DNA of 64,000 bases from Lelliottia jeotgali (GCA_002271215.1 CP018628.1:1426001-1490000), one strand, 5' to 3'. Counted from the first letter of the stretch, positions 18,558 to 28,614 are shown. Notes: generated from the letters alone by a model not told the origin. A program made the numbers and translations.

Positions 18558-19708
18558 CCTGGCAACATCGTATCGATGCCGCCCTTGACGAACGCCGGGC
18601 GGCGGACGCGTTTCGCACGCGCTCAGCCGTCAAGGGCGGCGGGCGCTTTCTGCTTCGCGACCAGCGCCAGTTCTGCAATTTCTCCAGCAACGATTATCTG
18701 GGCTTAAGCCAGCACCCGGCGATTGTCCGCGCCTGGCAGCAGGGGGCAGATAGGTATGGCGTGGGAAGCGGTGGCTCGGGGCATGTGACGGGCTACACCA
18801 CCGCACATCAGGCGCTGGAAGAGCAGCTTGCCGACTGGCTCGGCTATTCGCACGCGCTGCTGTTTATCTCCGGTTTTGCTGCTAATCAGGCACTGATCGC
18901 CGCGCTGGTGGGTAAAGAGGATCGGATTGTCGCCGACCGTCTGAGCCACGCTTCGCTGCTGGAAGCCGCCAGTCTCAGCCCGGCGCAGCTGCGTCGGTTT
19001 GCCCACAACGACGTGAAACAGCTCGATGCGCTGCTGGAGAAACCCTGCGAAGGGCAACAGCTGGTGGTGACCGAAGGGGTATTCAGCATGGACGGCGACA
19101 GCGCACCGCTGGGTGAATTGCACGCCACCGCCCGGCGGCACGATGCCTGGCTGCTGGTGGATGATGCCCACGGCATTGGCGTGCTCGGCGAAGCAGGGCG
19201 CGGGAGTGCCGCCAGCCAGGATGTGAAACCGGAACTGCTAGTTGTGACCTTTGGCAAAGGGTTTGGCATCAGCGGTGCAGCGGTGCTGTGCAGTGACTCG
19301 GTGGCCGATTATTTGCTGCAATTTGCCCGCCATCTGATCTACAGCACCAGTATGCCGCCCGCGCAGGCGGTGGCGCTGCAGGAAGCGCTAAACGTGATTC
19401 GGAGCGACGAGGGTGAACAGCGTCGGCAAATTCTGGCGGCGCATATTCAGCGCTTCCGGGCTGGCGTTGGCGAACTGCCGTGGCAGATGACGCAATCGCA
19501 AAGCGCCATTCAGCCGCTGATTGTCGGTGAAAACAGCCGCACATTACGGCTGGCGCAGCAGCTTCGCGAGCGGGGGATGTGGGTGACGGCGATCCGTCCG
19601 CCGACGGTTCCAGCGGGTACAGCGCGTCTGCGTCTAACCTTAACCGCCGCGCACCACGCGCAGGATATCGATGATTTACTGGAGGCGCTGCATGACGCAG
19701 GTGAATAA
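18554..19708 (+). CDS. bioF: 8-amino-7-oxononanoate synthase
   Basis: BioF condenses pimeloyl-ACP or -CoA with L-alanine to give KAPA. It is a PLP-dependent alpha-oxoamine synthase of 384 residues. The PLP-binding lysine is Lys235 in [14 protein letters not shown], and the cofactor-stacking and aspartate motifs are seen in [14 protein letters not shown]. The start overlaps the bioB stop by four bases and the gene overlaps bioC by 17 bp, showing tight coupling within bioBFCD. Confidence 0.96.
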   Translation: MTWQHRIDAALDERRAADAFRTRSAVKGGGRFLLRDQRQFCNFSSNDYLGLSQHPAIVRAWQQGADRYGVGSGGSGHVTGYTTAHQALEEQLADWLGYSHALLFISGFAANQALIAALVGKEDRIVADRLSHASLLEAASLSPAQLRRFAHNDVKQLDALLEKPCEGQQLVVTEGVFSMDGDSAPLGELHATARRHDAWLLVDDAHGIGVLGEAGRGSAASQDVKPELLVVTFGKGFGISGAAVLCSDSVADYLLQFARHLIYSTSMPPAQAVALQEALNVIRSDEGEQRRQILAAHIQRFRAGVGELPWQMTQSQSAIQPLIVGENSRTLRLAQQLRERGMWVTAIRPPTVPAGTARLRLTLTAAHHAQDIDDLLEALHDAGE

Positions 19709-20447
19709 GCAGGCCATTGCCACGGCCTTTGGGCGGGCGGCGCAGAGCTACTCTCAACATGATGAATTGCAGCGTCGCAGCGCTCACGGGCTGAAAGCCT
19801 TTCTCGACGCAGGGAGGTTCAATGCCGTACTGGATGCGGGCTGTGGTCCCGGTGCGAACAGCCGTGCCTGGCGCGAGACGGGCAGCCACGTGACGGCGCT
19901 CGATCTCTCGGCGAAAATGCTGGAGCAGGCACGCTATCAGCAGGCGGCGGATGATTATCTGGTGGCGGATATCGAAGCGATTCCGTTACCTGACGCGCAG
20001 TTTGACCTGGTCTGGAGCCATCTGGCGGTGCAGTGGTGCGCCAGTTTGCCGCAGGCGCTACGCGAGCTGTATCGGGTGACGCGACCGGGAGGAATCGTTG
20101 CGTTTACCACGCTGCTGGATAACTCACTGCCGGAGCTAAATCAGGCCTGGCGCGCGGTGGATGAACAGCCGCACGCCAACCGTTTTTTATCGCAGAACGA
20201 GGTAGAAAGTGCGATGGCAGGATGGCGTTTTCGAGCCACCACGCAGATTGTGACACTCGGATTCACGGATGCGCTGAGCGCCATGCGCTCGCTGAAAGGA
20301 ATTGGCGCCACCCATCTGCACAGCGGACGGGCACGCAAACCGCTGACGCGCGGCGAACTTAACCGACTCGAACTGACGTGGCCGCGCGAGCGGGGTGAAT
20401 TTCCGCTCTCTTATCATTTATTTCATGGGATTATCGAACGTGAGTGA
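19692..20447 (+). CDS. bioC: Malonyl-ACP O-methyltransferase BioC
   Basis: BioC methylates malonyl-ACP so that the fatty-acid machinery can build the pimeloyl chain. It is a class I SAM methyltransferase of 251 residues, the same length as in E. coli, with the SAM motif VLDAGCGPG near residue 50, followed by [11 protein letters not shown]. The start [17 protein letters not shown] lies inside the end of bioF; a further in-frame start seven codons upstream is less likely. It overlaps bioD at its 3' end. Confidence 0.95.
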   Translation: MTQVNKQAIATAFGRAAQSYSQHDELQRRSAHGLKAFLDAGRFNAVLDAGCGPGANSRAWRETGSHVTALDLSAKMLEQARYQQAADDYLVADIEAIPLPDAQFDLVWSHLAVQWCASLPQALRELYRVTRPGGIVAFTTLLDNSLPELNQAWRAVDEQPHANRFLSQNEVESAMAGWRFRATTQIVTLGFTDALSAMRSLKGIGATHLHSGRARKPLTRGELNRLELTWPRERGEFPLSYHLFHGIIERE

Positions 20448-21141
20448 ACGTTATTTTGTCACCGGAACGGATACCGAAGTGGGTAAAACCGTCGCCAGCT
20501 CGGCGCTGTTGCAGGCCGCACGTATGCAGGGTTTTATGACTGCCGGATACAAACCTGTCGCGTCGGGCAGCGAGATGACGGCGGAAGGCTTGCGCAATTC
20601 CGACGCGCTGGCGTTGCAACGCAACAGCACACTTCCGCTGGCTTACGAGGAGGTGAATCCGTACACCTTTGCGGAACCGACGTCGCCCCACATCATCAGC
20701 GCCGACGAGCAACGCCCAATTGAATTCCCGGTGCTCTCTGCGGGCCTGAGGGCGCTGGAGCAGCAGGCGGAATGGGTGCTGGTTGAAGGGGCGGGCGGCT
20801 GGTTTACGCCGCTCTCAGATAATCAAACCTTCGCCGATTGGGTGCAGGACGAACAGCTGCCGGTGATCCTCGTGGTCGGCGTCAAACTGGGCTGCATCAA
20901 TCACGCGATGCTCACCGCACAGGCGATTCAACAGGCCGGTTTGCGCTTCGCGGGCTGGATTGCCAACGACGTCGTTGCGCCAGGGAAACGTCATCAGGAA
21001 TATCTCGCTACGTTGCAGCGCGTGCTTCCCGCGCCGTTTCTCGGGGAAATTCCGTGGCTGGCTGAAGGCGCAGAACACGCCGAGACCGGGCAGTATCTTG
21101 ATCTCAGCGCCTTGCATCCCGCGACATCCAGTGCGCGATAA
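20440..21141 (+). CDS. bioD: Dethiobiotin synthetase BioD (GTG start)
   Basis: BioD closes the ureido ring of dethiobiotin using CO2 and ATP. The P-loop is GTDTEVGKT near residues 8-16. GTG was chosen as start (GTG-AGT-GAA-CGT-TAT) because E. coli bioD also uses GTG in this context, giving 233 residues and an 8-bp overlap with bioC; an ATG at 20425 five codons upstream is the alternative. [12 protein letters not shown] and [13 protein letters not shown] are family motifs. The last 38 bp overlap the 3' end of the convergent ATPase gene. Confidence 0.95.
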   Translation: MSERYFVTGTDTEVGKTVASSALLQAARMQGFMTAGYKPVASGSEMTAEGLRNSDALALQRNSTLPLAYEEVNPYTFAEPTSPHIISADEQRPIEFPVLSAGLRALEQQAEWVLVEGAGGWFTPLSDNQTFADWVQDEQLPVILVVGVKLGCINHAMLTAQAIQQAGLRFAGWIANDVVAPGKRHQEYLATLQRVLPAPFLGEIPWLAEGAEHAETGQYLDLSALHPATSSAR

Positions 21142-21826
21142 GCGCCTCATCCAGTTCGTTTACGTGGCCCTGGGCCACGTTACGTCCGCGATACAGCACG
21201 CAAAAACGATCCGCCACCCGGCGGATAAACGACAGCTGTTGTTCCGCTAACAGCACCGTCATTCCCAGCTCCCGGCTCAGGCGCATCAGCAGTTGTCCCA
21301 ACTTGTGGGCAAAGGTATTTCCTGTGCCGTGCAGCGGCTCATCCAGAATCAGCAGGCGAGGGCGATTGATGAGCGCATTGGCCAGCGCCAATTGATATTG
21401 CTCATCGGGCGACATGCCCGTTGCTCGGGCGTGGCGCAGCGGCCAGAGCTGGGGAAAGAGGTCGTAAATCTCAGCACTTGCGCCTGCATCCGGTGTGCCT
21501 TTGGCACGCATCGCAACATGCAGATTCTCCTCGACCGTCAGCTGCGAGAATATCCGCCTGTCCTGTGAAACATAGCCAATGCCCGGCATCGCGCACTGCT
21601 CAGGTGCATCTGCGCGTAAATTGCACGGCGGTGAGCCGGTTTCATGCCAGATAATGGTGCCACTTTCTATCGGTAGCTGGCCGGTGATGCAGTTGATCAG
21701 CGTCGTTTTACCCATGCCCGGCAGCCCAATAACGCCCGTGCACATCCCCGGCGGCAAATCTAAATCCACATTCCACAGCGTGTGCTGGCTTCCGTAAAAC
21801 TGATTAACAGCGCGCAGACTTAACAT
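21104..21826 (-). CDS. Orphan UrtE/LivF-like ABC ATPase
   Basis: A 240-residue single ABC ATPase resembling the urea or branched-chain amino-acid transporter subunits UrtE and LivF. Walker A is GLPGMGKT (34-41), Q-loop YVSQDRRIF, Walker B LLILDEP (158-164), and the switch region reads LLAEQQ where LivF has LVEQN. The signature is degenerate: MSPDEQ at 138-143 replaces LSGGQ. No permease or binding protein lies nearby. E. coli has nothing between bioD and uvrB as I know it. Start MLSLRAVNQFYGSQHTLW was preferred to an ATG ten codons upstream. Whether it works with a distant permease or is a relic is unknown. Confidence 0.8.
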   Translation of the reverse strand: MLSLRAVNQFYGSQHTLWNVDLDLPPGMCTGVIGLPGMGKTTLINCITGQLPIESGTIIWHETGSPPCNLRADAPEQCAMPGIGYVSQDRRIFSQLTVEENLHVAMRAKGTPDAGASAEIYDLFPQLWPLRHARATGMSPDEQYQLALANALINRPRLLILDEPLHGTGNTFAHKLGQLLMRLSRELGMTVLLAEQQLSFIRRVADRFCVLYRGRNVAQGHVNELDEALIAHWMSRDARR

Positions 21827-22437
21827 AATGCTCTCCTGGTAACGCGTGAGGGACAAGACGTCACAGGAATGTGCAAAACCCCTGCCATAAACTGCAGTTC
21901 GGTCAAATAAGCGGCGATTTTAAGATTACGCTCACAAAGGTTAAGCGCGGCTACAGGCCACAGAATGACTGAATTGTGATTAAGATCTCACCAGTCGTTA
22001 TGCGCTGTGGGTCTGATAATCATCAAAAAAGAGCGATAAATATTTTTTATGGGCATGCCCTTGGGAAAAGCCGGGAATTTGGCGAGTGGCGGTCTGTATG
22101 GGCTGGAAGCAGTTATCCACTATTCCTGTGGATAACCATGTGCATTAGAGTTAGAAAACTTGAGGCAAGCGAGAGAATACGCGGCCTGCGCCTGAATTGG
22201 TGCGAAACGCGGCTTTAAGAAATATCTTCTATTAATTAAATAGTTAGACAAAAGCAATCAGCGTCATGAAAGTGTCACGCGCTGCCATAAAACTATCATT
22301 ACCTGGCTTGACAAATGTTAAAATGAGAAATGTTTTGGGGATAACCGCATACGGCTGGTGTTTTATCTCGTCGCAGCTTAAATTTCACCCTGTTTCGCGC
22401 TCATTAAGCGGATGCTAATCCAGATATCCTTGCACGC
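21827..22437. other. Long intergenic region upstream of uvrB with paired DnaA-type boxes
   Basis: About 610 bp without a convincing gene. It holds an inverted pair of DnaA-box sequences, GTTATCCAC and GTGGATAAC separated by 7 bp (22112-22136); the right-hand one, read on the minus strand, is a perfect TTATCCACA. A TTGACA hexamer occurs at about 22309. An 80-codon frame at 21976-22218 has no recognisable protein and no good ribosome site. Confidence 0.6.
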
Positions 22438-22457
22438 TACTGGTTTTACATCCAGTA
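22438..22457 (+). promoter_or_regulatory. LexA (SOS) box of uvrB
   Basis: TACTGGTTTTACATCCAGTA is a 20-bp palindromic LexA-type site (CTGG-N8-CCAG where the consensus is CTGT-N8-ACAG). E. coli uvrB has AACTGTTTTTTTATCCAGTA at the corresponding place. A TTGCAC hexamer at 22430-22435 suggests that it overlaps the promoter. Confidence 0.8.
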
Positions 22458-22464
22458 TTTATTA

Positions 22465-22497
22465 CTGGCAAATTTGCCAGCCGCGAGTAAAATTACT
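22465..22497 (+). repeat. Two small palindromes in the uvrB leader
   Basis: CTGGCAAATTTGCCAG (about 22465-22480) and GAGTAAAATTACTC (about 22485-22498) are perfect palindromes between the SOS box and the uvrB ATG. The second keeps the E. coli context CGAGTAAAATTAC. Their role is unknown. Confidence 0.5.
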
Positions 22498-22532
22498 CAC
22501 CTGCCGTTTTTTCCGTCATCAGGTTGCCGCCC

Positions 22533-24548
22533 ATGAGTAAATTGTTCAAATTGAATTCTGCCTTCCGTCCCTCTGGCGATCAGCCGGAGGCGATCCGCCG
22601 CCTGAAAGAGGGGCTGGAAGACGGGCTGGCGCACCAGACGCTGCTGGGCGTGACCGGTTCGGGTAAAACCTTTACCGTCGCCAACGTGATTGCGGATTTG
22701 CAGCGCCCGACGATGGTGCTGGCTCCCAACAAAACTCTGGCGGCGCAGCTGTATGGCGAGATGAAAGAATTTTTCCCGGAAAACGCCGTCGAGTATTTCG
22801 TCTCCTACTACGATTACTACCAGCCAGAAGCCTATGTGCCAAGCTCAGATACCTTCATTGAGAAGGATGCCTCGGTCAACGAACATATTGAGCAGATGCG
22901 TCTGTCGGCAACCAAGGCGCTGCTGGAGCGCCGGGACGTGATTGTGGTGGCATCGGTTTCCGCGATCTACGGTCTGGGCGACCCGGATCTCTACCTCAAA
23001 ATGATGCTGCATCTGACCAACGGGATGATCATCGATCAGCGTGCAATCTTGCGTCGTCTGACCGAGCTGCAATATGCGCGTAACGATCAGGCCTTCCAGC
23101 GCGGTACTTTCCGGGTGCGCGGTGAAGTGATTGATATCTTCCCGGCTGAATCTGACGATCTGGCCCTGCGCGTGGAACTGTTCGATGAAGAGGTCGAGCG
23201 GCTGTCATTGTTTGATCCGCTGACCGGTCACATTGAGTCGGTGATTCAGCGCTTTACCATCTATCCAAAAACTCACTATGTGACGCCGCGCGAACGTATT
23301 ATTCAGGCGATGGAAGAGATTAAAGTTGAGCTGGCAGACCGGCGTAAAGTTCTGCTGGAAAACAACAAACTGCTTGAAGAGCAGCGCCTGAGCCAGCGCA
23401 CGCAGTTCGATCTGGAGATGATGAACGAGCTGGGCTATTGCTCGGGAATCGAAAACTACTCGCGCTATCTCTCAGGGCGGGGTCCTGGCGAAGCGCCGCC
23501 AACGTTATTTGATTATCTCCCGGCGGACGGCCTGCTGGTGGTGGATGAATCCCACGTCACCATTCCGCAAATCGGCGGCATGTACCGCGGTGACCGTGCG
23601 CGTAAAGAGACGCTGGTGGAGTATGGTTTCCGCCTGCCGTCGGCGCTCGATAACCGCCCGATGAAGTTTGAAGAGTTCGAGGCGCTGGCTCCGCAGACGA
23701 TTTACGTGTCGGCGACACCGGGCAACTACGAGCTGGAAAAATCGGGCGACGAGGTGGTTGATCAGGTGGTGCGCCCAACCGGTCTGCTGGACCCCATTAT
23801 CGAGGTGCGCCCTGTTGGCACTCAGGTCGACGATTTACTGTCGGAAATCCGCGCCCGTGCATCCATCAACGAACGTGTTCTGGTCACCACGCTGACCAAA
23901 CGCATGGCAGAAGATCTAACAGAATACCTGGAAGAGCACGGTGAGCGCGTGCGCTATCTGCACTCGGATATTGATACCGTTGAGCGTATGGAGATCATCC
24001 GCGATTTACGTCTCGGCGAGTTTGACGTGCTGGTGGGGATCAACCTGCTGCGAGAAGGCCTCGACATGCCGGAAGTGTCGTTGGTGGCGATTCTGGATGC
24101 CGACAAAGAGGGCTTCCTGCGTTCTGAGCGATCGTTAATTCAGACCATTGGTCGTGCGGCACGTAACATCAACGGTAAAGCGATTCTGTACGGTGACAAA
24201 ATCACGGCATCGATGGCCAAAGCCATTAGCGAAACGGAGCGCCGTCGAGAGAAACAGCAGCAGTACAACGAAGAAAACGGCATTACGCCACAGGGTCTGA
24301 ACAAGAAGGTGGTGGATATTCTGGCGCTCGGTCAGGGTCTGGCGAAAACCAAAGGACGCGGCAAAGCGCGTCATCCGGTTGAGGCCGATCCGGTTGAAGT
24401 GCTGCTGACGCCGAAAGCGTTGCAGCAGAAAATCCACGAGCTGGAAGGGCAGATGATGCAGCATGCGCAGAATCTGGAGTTTGAAGAGGCGGCGCAGATC
24501 CGCGATCAGCTGCATAAGCTGCGGGATTTGTTTATTGCGGCTTCGTGA
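22533..24548 (+). CDS. uvrB: Excinuclease ABC subunit B
   Basis: UvrB is the damage-verification helicase of nucleotide excision repair, working with UvrA and UvrC. The 671-residue protein has Walker A GVTGSGKT (39-46), the beta-hairpin region [18 protein letters not shown], the DESH Walker B ([11 protein letters not shown]), helicase motif [11 protein letters not shown] and a C-terminal UVR domain ([20 protein letters not shown]). ATG 22533 ([18 protein letters not shown]) matches E. coli; a TTG three codons upstream is in frame but not needed. SOS induction is expected from the upstream box. Confidence 0.97.
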   Translation: MSKLFKLNSAFRPSGDQPEAIRRLKEGLEDGLAHQTLLGVTGSGKTFTVANVIADLQRPTMVLAPNKTLAAQLYGEMKEFFPENAVEYFVSYYDYYQPEAYVPSSDTFIEKDASVNEHIEQMRLSATKALLERRDVIVVASVSAIYGLGDPDLYLKMMLHLTNGMIIDQRAILRRLTELQYARNDQAFQRGTFRVRGEVIDIFPAESDDLALRVELFDEEVERLSLFDPLTGHIESVIQRFTIYPKTHYVTPRERIIQAMEEIKVELADRRKVLLENNKLLEEQRLSQRTQFDLEMMNELGYCSGIENYSRYLSGRGPGEAPPTLFDYLPADGLLVVDESHVTIPQIGGMYRGDRARKETLVEYGFRLPSALDNRPMKFEEFEALAPQTIYVSATPGNYELEKSGDEVVDQVVRPTGLLDPIIEVRPVGTQVDDLLSEIRARASINERVLVTTLTKRMAEDLTEYLEEHGERVRYLHSDIDTVERMEIIRDLRLGEFDVLVGINLLREGLDMPEVSLVAILDADKEGFLRSERSLIQTIGRAARNINGKAILYGDKITASMAKAISETERRREKQQQYNEENGITPQGLNKKVVDILALGQGLAKTKGRGKARHPVEADPVEVLLTPKALQQKIHELEGQMMQHAQNLEFEEAAQIRDQLHKLRDLFIAAS

Positions 24549-24555
24549 CAAAAGC

Positions 24556-24584
24556 AAAACGGCAACCCGAAGGTTGCCGTTTTT
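24556..24584 (+). terminator. Terminator of uvrB
   Basis: AAAACGGCAACC-CGAA-GGTTGCCGTTTT stem-loop, 7 bp past the uvrB stop, followed by T residues. Confidence 0.9.
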
Positions 24585-24594
24585 AGTGTTTTCT

Positions 24595-24626
24595 CCCTCT
24601 CCCTGTGGGAGAGGGCGGGGTGAGGG
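24595..24626. repeat. Single copy of the CCCTCTCCC palindrome family
   Basis: CCCTCTCCC-TGT-GGGAGAGGG followed by CGGGGTGAGGG, the same hairpin and flank that form the 41-bp tandem array after hutH. It lies between the uvrB terminator and the ybhK stop. Confidence 0.75.
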
Positions 24627-24650
24627 CATCAGACCGCACTGAAAAAATGC

Positions 24651-25559
24651 TTACCCCAGCGCCTGAATCGCCTTTTCCAGCGCCAGGCGCAACAGATGCC
24701 GGTCGTGGCGATATTTAATATCGCTCGCTTCTAACTCTTCCTGCACCACCACCCGGCCTTCCATCCCTGAAACATCCACCTTCGGTCCAACCACTACACC
24801 GTCGATAATTTTCTTACCGACGTACTGCTCCATCAGATTCAGTTTATCGGCAAGCGACAGGCTGGCTGCGGCGGGGCTGAGCTCTTTGCCCAGATTGCCG
24901 ATATACACCATCGGCGCGGGCGTCCTGCGTAGCGCCTGCGCCAGCTCTTTCACCAGCAGCAGCGGCATCAGGCTGGTGTAAAAACTTCCAGGGCCGATGA
25001 GGATGAGATCCGCTTCGCTAATGGCTTCCACCGCTTCACGCGTGGCGGGAACGGAAGGGTAGGTCATTAGCTCCTGCGGCGGCAAAATCAGCTGATCAAT
25101 ATTCACTTCCCCGTAGACTTCATGGCCTTCCGTATCAATCGCCATCAAATCGACCGGTTGTTCCGACATAGGGATCAGGAATGCATCCACTTTCAGCAGA
25201 TTGCGGATTAAATTGATCGCCTCAAGCGGGCGTACGCTCAGGTGATCTAAAGCCTTTAACATCAGATTTCCGAGGTTATGTCCGGAAAGTTCGCCATTAC
25301 CGCCAAAACGATACTCAAACATGGCTGAAGCGACGCTTTGTTCGGTAATTAACTGGTTAAGACAGTTGCGCATGTCGCCCCAGGCGATACCGCCTTCTGA
25401 GCGACGAATACGACCTGTAGAGCCCCCGTTATCGGTGGTGGTGACGATACCGGTGAGCCTTGAACCCAGCGACGATAACGACGACATGACTCGGCCCAGC
25501 CCATGCCCTCCGCCGAGAGCGACTACACGGTCAAGATCCGCAAAAGTGCGATTGCGCAT
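24651..25559 (-). CDS. ybhK: YbhK, CofD/YvcK-family protein
   Basis: This is a 302-residue member of the YvcK/CofD-like family, equal in length to E. coli YbhK. The glycine-rich start [17 protein letters not shown] and [14 protein letters not shown] form the nucleotide-binding site. In Bacillus, YvcK is needed for growth on gluconeogenic carbon sources and for cell shape and binds UDP-sugars; for the enteric protein that role is only an analogy. Start [18 protein letters not shown] was used; two extra codons upstream are in frame. It is divergent from the moa operon. Confidence 0.93.
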   Translation of the reverse strand: MRNRTFADLDRVVALGGGHGLGRVMSSLSSLGSRLTGIVTTTDNGGSTGRIRRSEGGIAWGDMRNCLNQLITEQSVASAMFEYRFGGNGELSGHNLGNLMLKALDHLSVRPLEAINLIRNLLKVDAFLIPMSEQPVDLMAIDTEGHEVYGEVNIDQLILPPQELMTYPSVPATREAVEAISEADLILIGPGSFYTSLMPLLLVKELAQALRRTPAPMVYIGNLGKELSPAAASLSLADKLNLMEQYVGKKIIDGVVVGPKVDVSGMEGRVVVQEELEASDIKYRHDRHLLRLALEKAIQALG

Positions 25560-25699
25560 ACACATTCCTTATCCTATTCGATCTGCGTAACAGTAACCGA
25601 ACTACCCCTAAAAGACGATGCCCGACCCCCCGCAAAATGACGTATATCAATGCGAAACTTTGATTTTTACGTATTCTGTAGTGAAAGTGCACGATCTGG

Positions 25700-25725
25700 T
25701 CGTTATATATATAATTATATAGCGA
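25700..25725 (+). promoter_or_regulatory. ModE site upstream of moaABCDE
   Basis: A 26-bp near-palindrome with ends TCGTTATATA and TATATAGCGA, matching the modA operator at 3459-3484. In E. coli ModE-molybdate binds upstream of moaA and activates it. The site is 208 bp before the moaA ATG and about 70 bp before the riboswitch. Confidence 0.85.
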
Positions 25726-25796
25726 AATCAGCGAATGGCGAAAGTGCCATTTCCGCGCTACTATCGGCATAACCCACGTTTTCGAATATGAAAACA

Positions 25797-25901
25797 TACA
25801 CTCTAGCCCTGGCGCCTGTGTCTGATGATATGGCGCCCTGGCCGTAGCGGAAACGCTACCAGGGTACAGAAAGAAATGACTGTGCCTCCCTTACTGGAAA
25901 G
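25797..25901 (+). promoter_or_regulatory. Moco (molybdenum cofactor) riboswitch in the moaA leader
   Basis: The leader has the conserved skeleton CACTCTAGCC, paired GGCGCC segments (25811-25838), a GTAGCG-GAAA-CGCTAC tetraloop hairpin (about 25843-25858), GTACAG pairing with CTGTGCC, and the terminal GCCTCCC before CTGGAAAGG-TGTAC-ATG. This matches the E. coli moaA aptamer, which lowers moa expression when cofactor is abundant. Because the moaA ribosome site is at its 3' edge, translational control is likely. Confidence 0.9.
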
Positions 25902-25907
25902 GTGTAC

Positions 25908-26897
25908 ATGGCTTCTCAGCTCACTGATGCTTTCGCGCGTAAGTTTTTCTATTTACGTCTGTCGATCACCGATGTGTGCAATTTTCGTTGCACCTACTGC
26001 CTGCCGAACGGCTACAAACCGGGCAGCGTCACCAATAACGGATTCCTGTCCGTCGAAGAAGTGCGCCGCGTCACACGCGCCTTCTCTGAACTCGGCACGG
26101 AAAAAGTGCGTCTCACGGGCGGGGAACCCTCGTTGCGTCGTGATTTTCCCGACATCATCGCCGCCGTGCGCGAAAACGCCAGCATTCGTCAAATCGCCGT
26201 CACCACCAATGGCTATCGCTTATCCCGCGATGTCGCTCAGTGGCGCGATGCCGGGCTGACGGCTATCAATGTCAGCGTCGACAGTCTCGACGCGCGTCAG
26301 TTTCACGCCATCACCGGACAGGATAAATTTCGTCAGGTGATGGAGGGCATCGACGCCGCGTTTGAAGCCGGTTTCGACAAAGTCAAAGTCAACACCGTTC
26401 TGATGCGTGATGTGAACCATCACCAGCTCGATACTTTCCTCGCGTGGGTCAAACCCCGCCGCATTCAAATGCGTTTTATTGAGCTGATGGAGACCGGCGA
26501 GGGCAGTAACCTGTTCCGCCGTCACCATATCTCAGGCATGGTGCTGCGCGATGAACTGCTAAAACGTGGTTGGATCCACCAGATTCGCCAACGCAGCGAC
26601 GGTCCGGCGCAGGTATTTTGTCACCCCGATTACGAAGGGGAAATTGGGCTGATCATGCCCTATGAAAAAGACTTCTGTGCCACCTGCAACCGTCTGCGCG
26701 TGTCGTCTGTTGGCAAACTGCATCTGTGCCTGTTCGGCGACGGTGGCGTGGATCTTCGCGATTTGCTGGAAGACGATGCCCAACAGGATGCCCTTGAAGC
26801 GCGCATTTCTGCTGCTCTGACGCACAAAAAACAGACCCATTTCCTGCATCAGGGCGACACCGGGATTACACAAAACCTGTCCTACATCGGCGGGTAA
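25908..26897 (+). CDS. moaA: GTP 3',8-cyclase MoaA
   Basis: MoaA is the radical-SAM enzyme starting molybdopterin synthesis by cyclising GTP. The SAM cluster cysteines are Cys24, Cys28 and Cys31 ([12 protein letters not shown]). The second cluster is [18 protein letters not shown] with three cysteines, and the essential GG end is present (IGG at the C-terminus). Its 329 residues equal the E. coli length. The ATG within GTGTAC-ATG-GC was used; a GTG two codons earlier is in frame. It heads moaABCDE. Confidence 0.97.
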   Translation: MASQLTDAFARKFFYLRLSITDVCNFRCTYCLPNGYKPGSVTNNGFLSVEEVRRVTRAFSELGTEKVRLTGGEPSLRRDFPDIIAAVRENASIRQIAVTTNGYRLSRDVAQWRDAGLTAINVSVDSLDARQFHAITGQDKFRQVMEGIDAAFEAGFDKVKVNTVLMRDVNHHQLDTFLAWVKPRRIQMRFIELMETGEGSNLFRRHHISGMVLRDELLKRGWIHQIRQRSDGPAQVFCHPDYEGEIGLIMPYEKDFCATCNRLRVSSVGKLHLCLFGDGGVDLRDLLEDDAQQDALEARISAALTHKKQTHFLHQGDTGITQNLSYIGG

Positions 26898-26919
26898 TCG
26901 GCTTAAAAGGAACCAGAAA

Positions 26920-27432
26920 ATGAGTCAGGTCAGCGCTGAATTTATTCCGACGCGTATTGCTATTCTTACCGTTTCTGAGCGCCGCGGCGAAGAGGATGAC
27001 ACCTCCGGCCACTGGCTGCGCGACGCCGCGCACGAGGCGGGTCACAGCATTGTTGATAAAGCGATTGTCAAAGAGAATCGTTACGCCATTCGCGCCCAGG
27101 TATCCCAGTGGATTGCCAGCGACGAGGTGCAGGTGGTGTTAATCACCGGCGGCACCGGTTTTACCGCCGGCGATCAGGCGCCAGAGGCGCTGCTCCCGCT
27201 GTTTGACCGTGAAGTTGAAGGCTTTGGCGAAGTGTTCCGTATGCTCTCCTTTGAAGAGATTGGCACCTCTACTTTGCAGTCCCGCGCAGTGGCCGGGATC
27301 GCCAACAAAACGCTGATTTTTGCCATGCCTGGCTCCACCAAAGCCTGTCGTACCGCGTGGGAAAACATTATTGCCCCGCAGCTCGACGCCCGCACTCGTC
27401 CCTGTAATTTTCATCCTCATTTGAAGAAGTAA
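26920..27432 (+). CDS. moaB: Molybdopterin biosynthesis protein MoaB
   Basis: MoaB has the MogA/MoeA fold and 170 residues, as in E. coli. The substrate-site motif is TGGTGFTAGDQAPEALLPLFDRE and the tail is PGSTKACRTAWENII. Related MogA adenylylates molybdopterin; E. coli MoaB itself appears dispensable, so its precise role is uncertain. It lies 22 bp after moaA, with AAAAGGAACC as ribosome site, and 3 bp before moaC. Confidence 0.95.
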   Translation: MSQVSAEFIPTRIAILTVSERRGEEDDTSGHWLRDAAHEAGHSIVDKAIVKENRYAIRAQVSQWIASDEVQVVLITGGTGFTAGDQAPEALLPLFDREVEGFGEVFRMLSFEEIGTSTLQSRAVAGIANKTLIFAMPGSTKACRTAWENIIAPQLDARTRPCNFHPHLKK

Positions 27433-27435
27433 GCT

Positions 27436-27921
27436 ATGTCGCAATTGACCCACATTAACGCCGCTGGCGAAGCGCATATGGTGGATGTTTCCGCCAAGGC
27501 CGAAACGGTGCGCGAAGCGCGTGCCGAAGCTTTCGTGACTATGTTGCCGGAAACGCTGGCGATGATTATCGACGGCAGTCATCACAAGGGCGACGTCTTC
27601 GCCACCGCCCGTATTGCCGGGATTCAGGCTGCAAAACGCACCTGGGATCTGATTCCCCTGTGTCATCCGCTGATGCTCAGCAAGGTCGAAGTGAACCTGC
27701 AGGCCGAGCCGGAGCACAACCGCGTGCGTATCGAGACGCTGTGCCGTCTGACCGGCAAAACCGGCGTCGAAATGGAAGCCTTAACGGCGGCCTCCGTGGC
27801 GGCGCTGACCATTTACGATATGTGCAAAGCGGTACAGAAAGATATGGTGATTGGCCCGGTACGCCTGCTGGCAAAAAGCGGCGGAAAATCCGGCGATTTT
27901 AAGGTGGACAGCGATGATTAA
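27436..27921 (+). CDS. moaC: Cyclic pyranopterin monophosphate synthase MoaC
   Basis: MoaC converts the MoaA product 3',8-cH2GTP into cyclic pyranopterin monophosphate. Its 161 residues contain the conserved DLIPLCHPL segment (about 71-79) and [20 protein letters not shown] with the catalytic acidic and lysine residues (KAVQKDM). The 3' end overlaps moaD by 8 bp. Confidence 0.96.
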   Translation: MSQLTHINAAGEAHMVDVSAKAETVREARAEAFVTMLPETLAMIIDGSHHKGDVFATARIAGIQAAKRTWDLIPLCHPLMLSKVEVNLQAEPEHNRVRIETLCRLTGKTGVEMEALTAASVAALTIYDMCKAVQKDMVIGPVRLLAKSGGKSGDFKVDSDD

Positions 27922-28159
27922 CGTGCTCTTTTTTGCTCAGGTGCGTGAGCTGGTGAATACCGACAGAATGACCCTCGACGCTTCGTTCGACAACGTAGAA
28001 GCCCTGCGCGCCCACCTGGCGGCGCAAAGCGATCGCTGGGCGCTGGCGCTGGAAGAGGGCAAACTGCTCGCCGCTGTTAACCAGACGCTGGTGGAGTTCA
28101 ATCACCCGCTCAACGCCGGTGACGAAGTGGCGTTTTTCCCACCGGTCACAGGGGGTTAA
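27914..28159 (+). CDS. moaD: Molybdopterin synthase sulfur carrier MoaD
   Basis: MoaD is the small ubiquitin-like subunit of molybdopterin synthase, carrying sulfur as a C-terminal thiocarboxylate. The 81-residue protein starts [17 protein letters not shown] and ends in the required Gly-Gly (FFPPVTGG). The ATG overlaps the moaC end; the longer open frame upstream lies inside moaC. It is followed two bases later by moaE, its partner subunit. Confidence 0.96.
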   Translation: MINVLFFAQVRELVNTDRMTLDASFDNVEALRAHLAAQSDRWALALEEGKLLAAVNQTLVEFNHPLNAGDEVAFFPPVTGG

Positions 28160-28161
28160 TC

Positions 28162-28614
28162 ATGACTGACACGCGTATTGTTGTTGGGCCGGAGCGCTTT
28201 AACGTTGGCACGGAATACAGCTGGCTTGCCGAGCGCGATGAAGATGGCGCTGTGGTGACTTTTACCGGCAAAGTCCGCAATCATAATCTCGGCGACAGCG
28301 TAAAAGCGCTGACCCTGGAGCATTATCCGGGAATGACCGAAAAATCCCTGGCGGATATTGTGGTTGATGCGCGTCAACGCTGGCCTCTCGGTCGCGTCAC
28401 GGTGATCCACCGCATTGGCGAAATGTGGCCCGGCGAGGAAATTGTCTTCGTTGGCGTTACCAGCTCGCATCGCAGCAGTGCGTTCGAAGCCGGTGAATTT
28501 ATTATGGATTATCTCAAAACCCGCGCACCGTTCTGGAAGCGAGAAGCCACGCCCGAAGGGGAGCGCTGGGTGGAATCACGAGACAGCGACAAACAGGCTG
28601 CCAGCCGCTGGTAA
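28162..28614 (+). CDS. moaE: Molybdopterin synthase catalytic subunit MoaE
   Basis: MoaE forms a heterotetramer with MoaD and adds the dithiolene sulfurs to precursor Z. Its 150 residues equal E. coli MoaE. The conserved FTGKVRNHNLGDSVKALTLEHYPGM and catalytic lysines in the C-terminal FWKRE segment (KTRAPFWKRE) are present. It is the last gene of moaABCDE. Confidence 0.96.
   Translation: MTDTRIVVGPERFNVGTEYSWLAERDEDGAVVTFTGKVRNHNLGDSVKALTLEHYPGMTEKSLADIVVDARQRWPLGRVTVIHRIGEMWPGEEIVFVGVTSSHRSSAFEAGEFIMDYLKTRAPFWKREATPEGERWVESRDSDKQAASRW

Noticed and set aside
22112..22136. A replication origin at the DnaA boxes
   Set aside because: Only two boxes, no AT-rich unwinding repeats with 13-mers, and no dnaA, dnaN or gidA genes nearby.
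21976..22218. 80-codon frame upstream of uvrB
   Set aside because: No ribosome site, no family resemblance, and it spans the DnaA-box pair; treated as non-coding.
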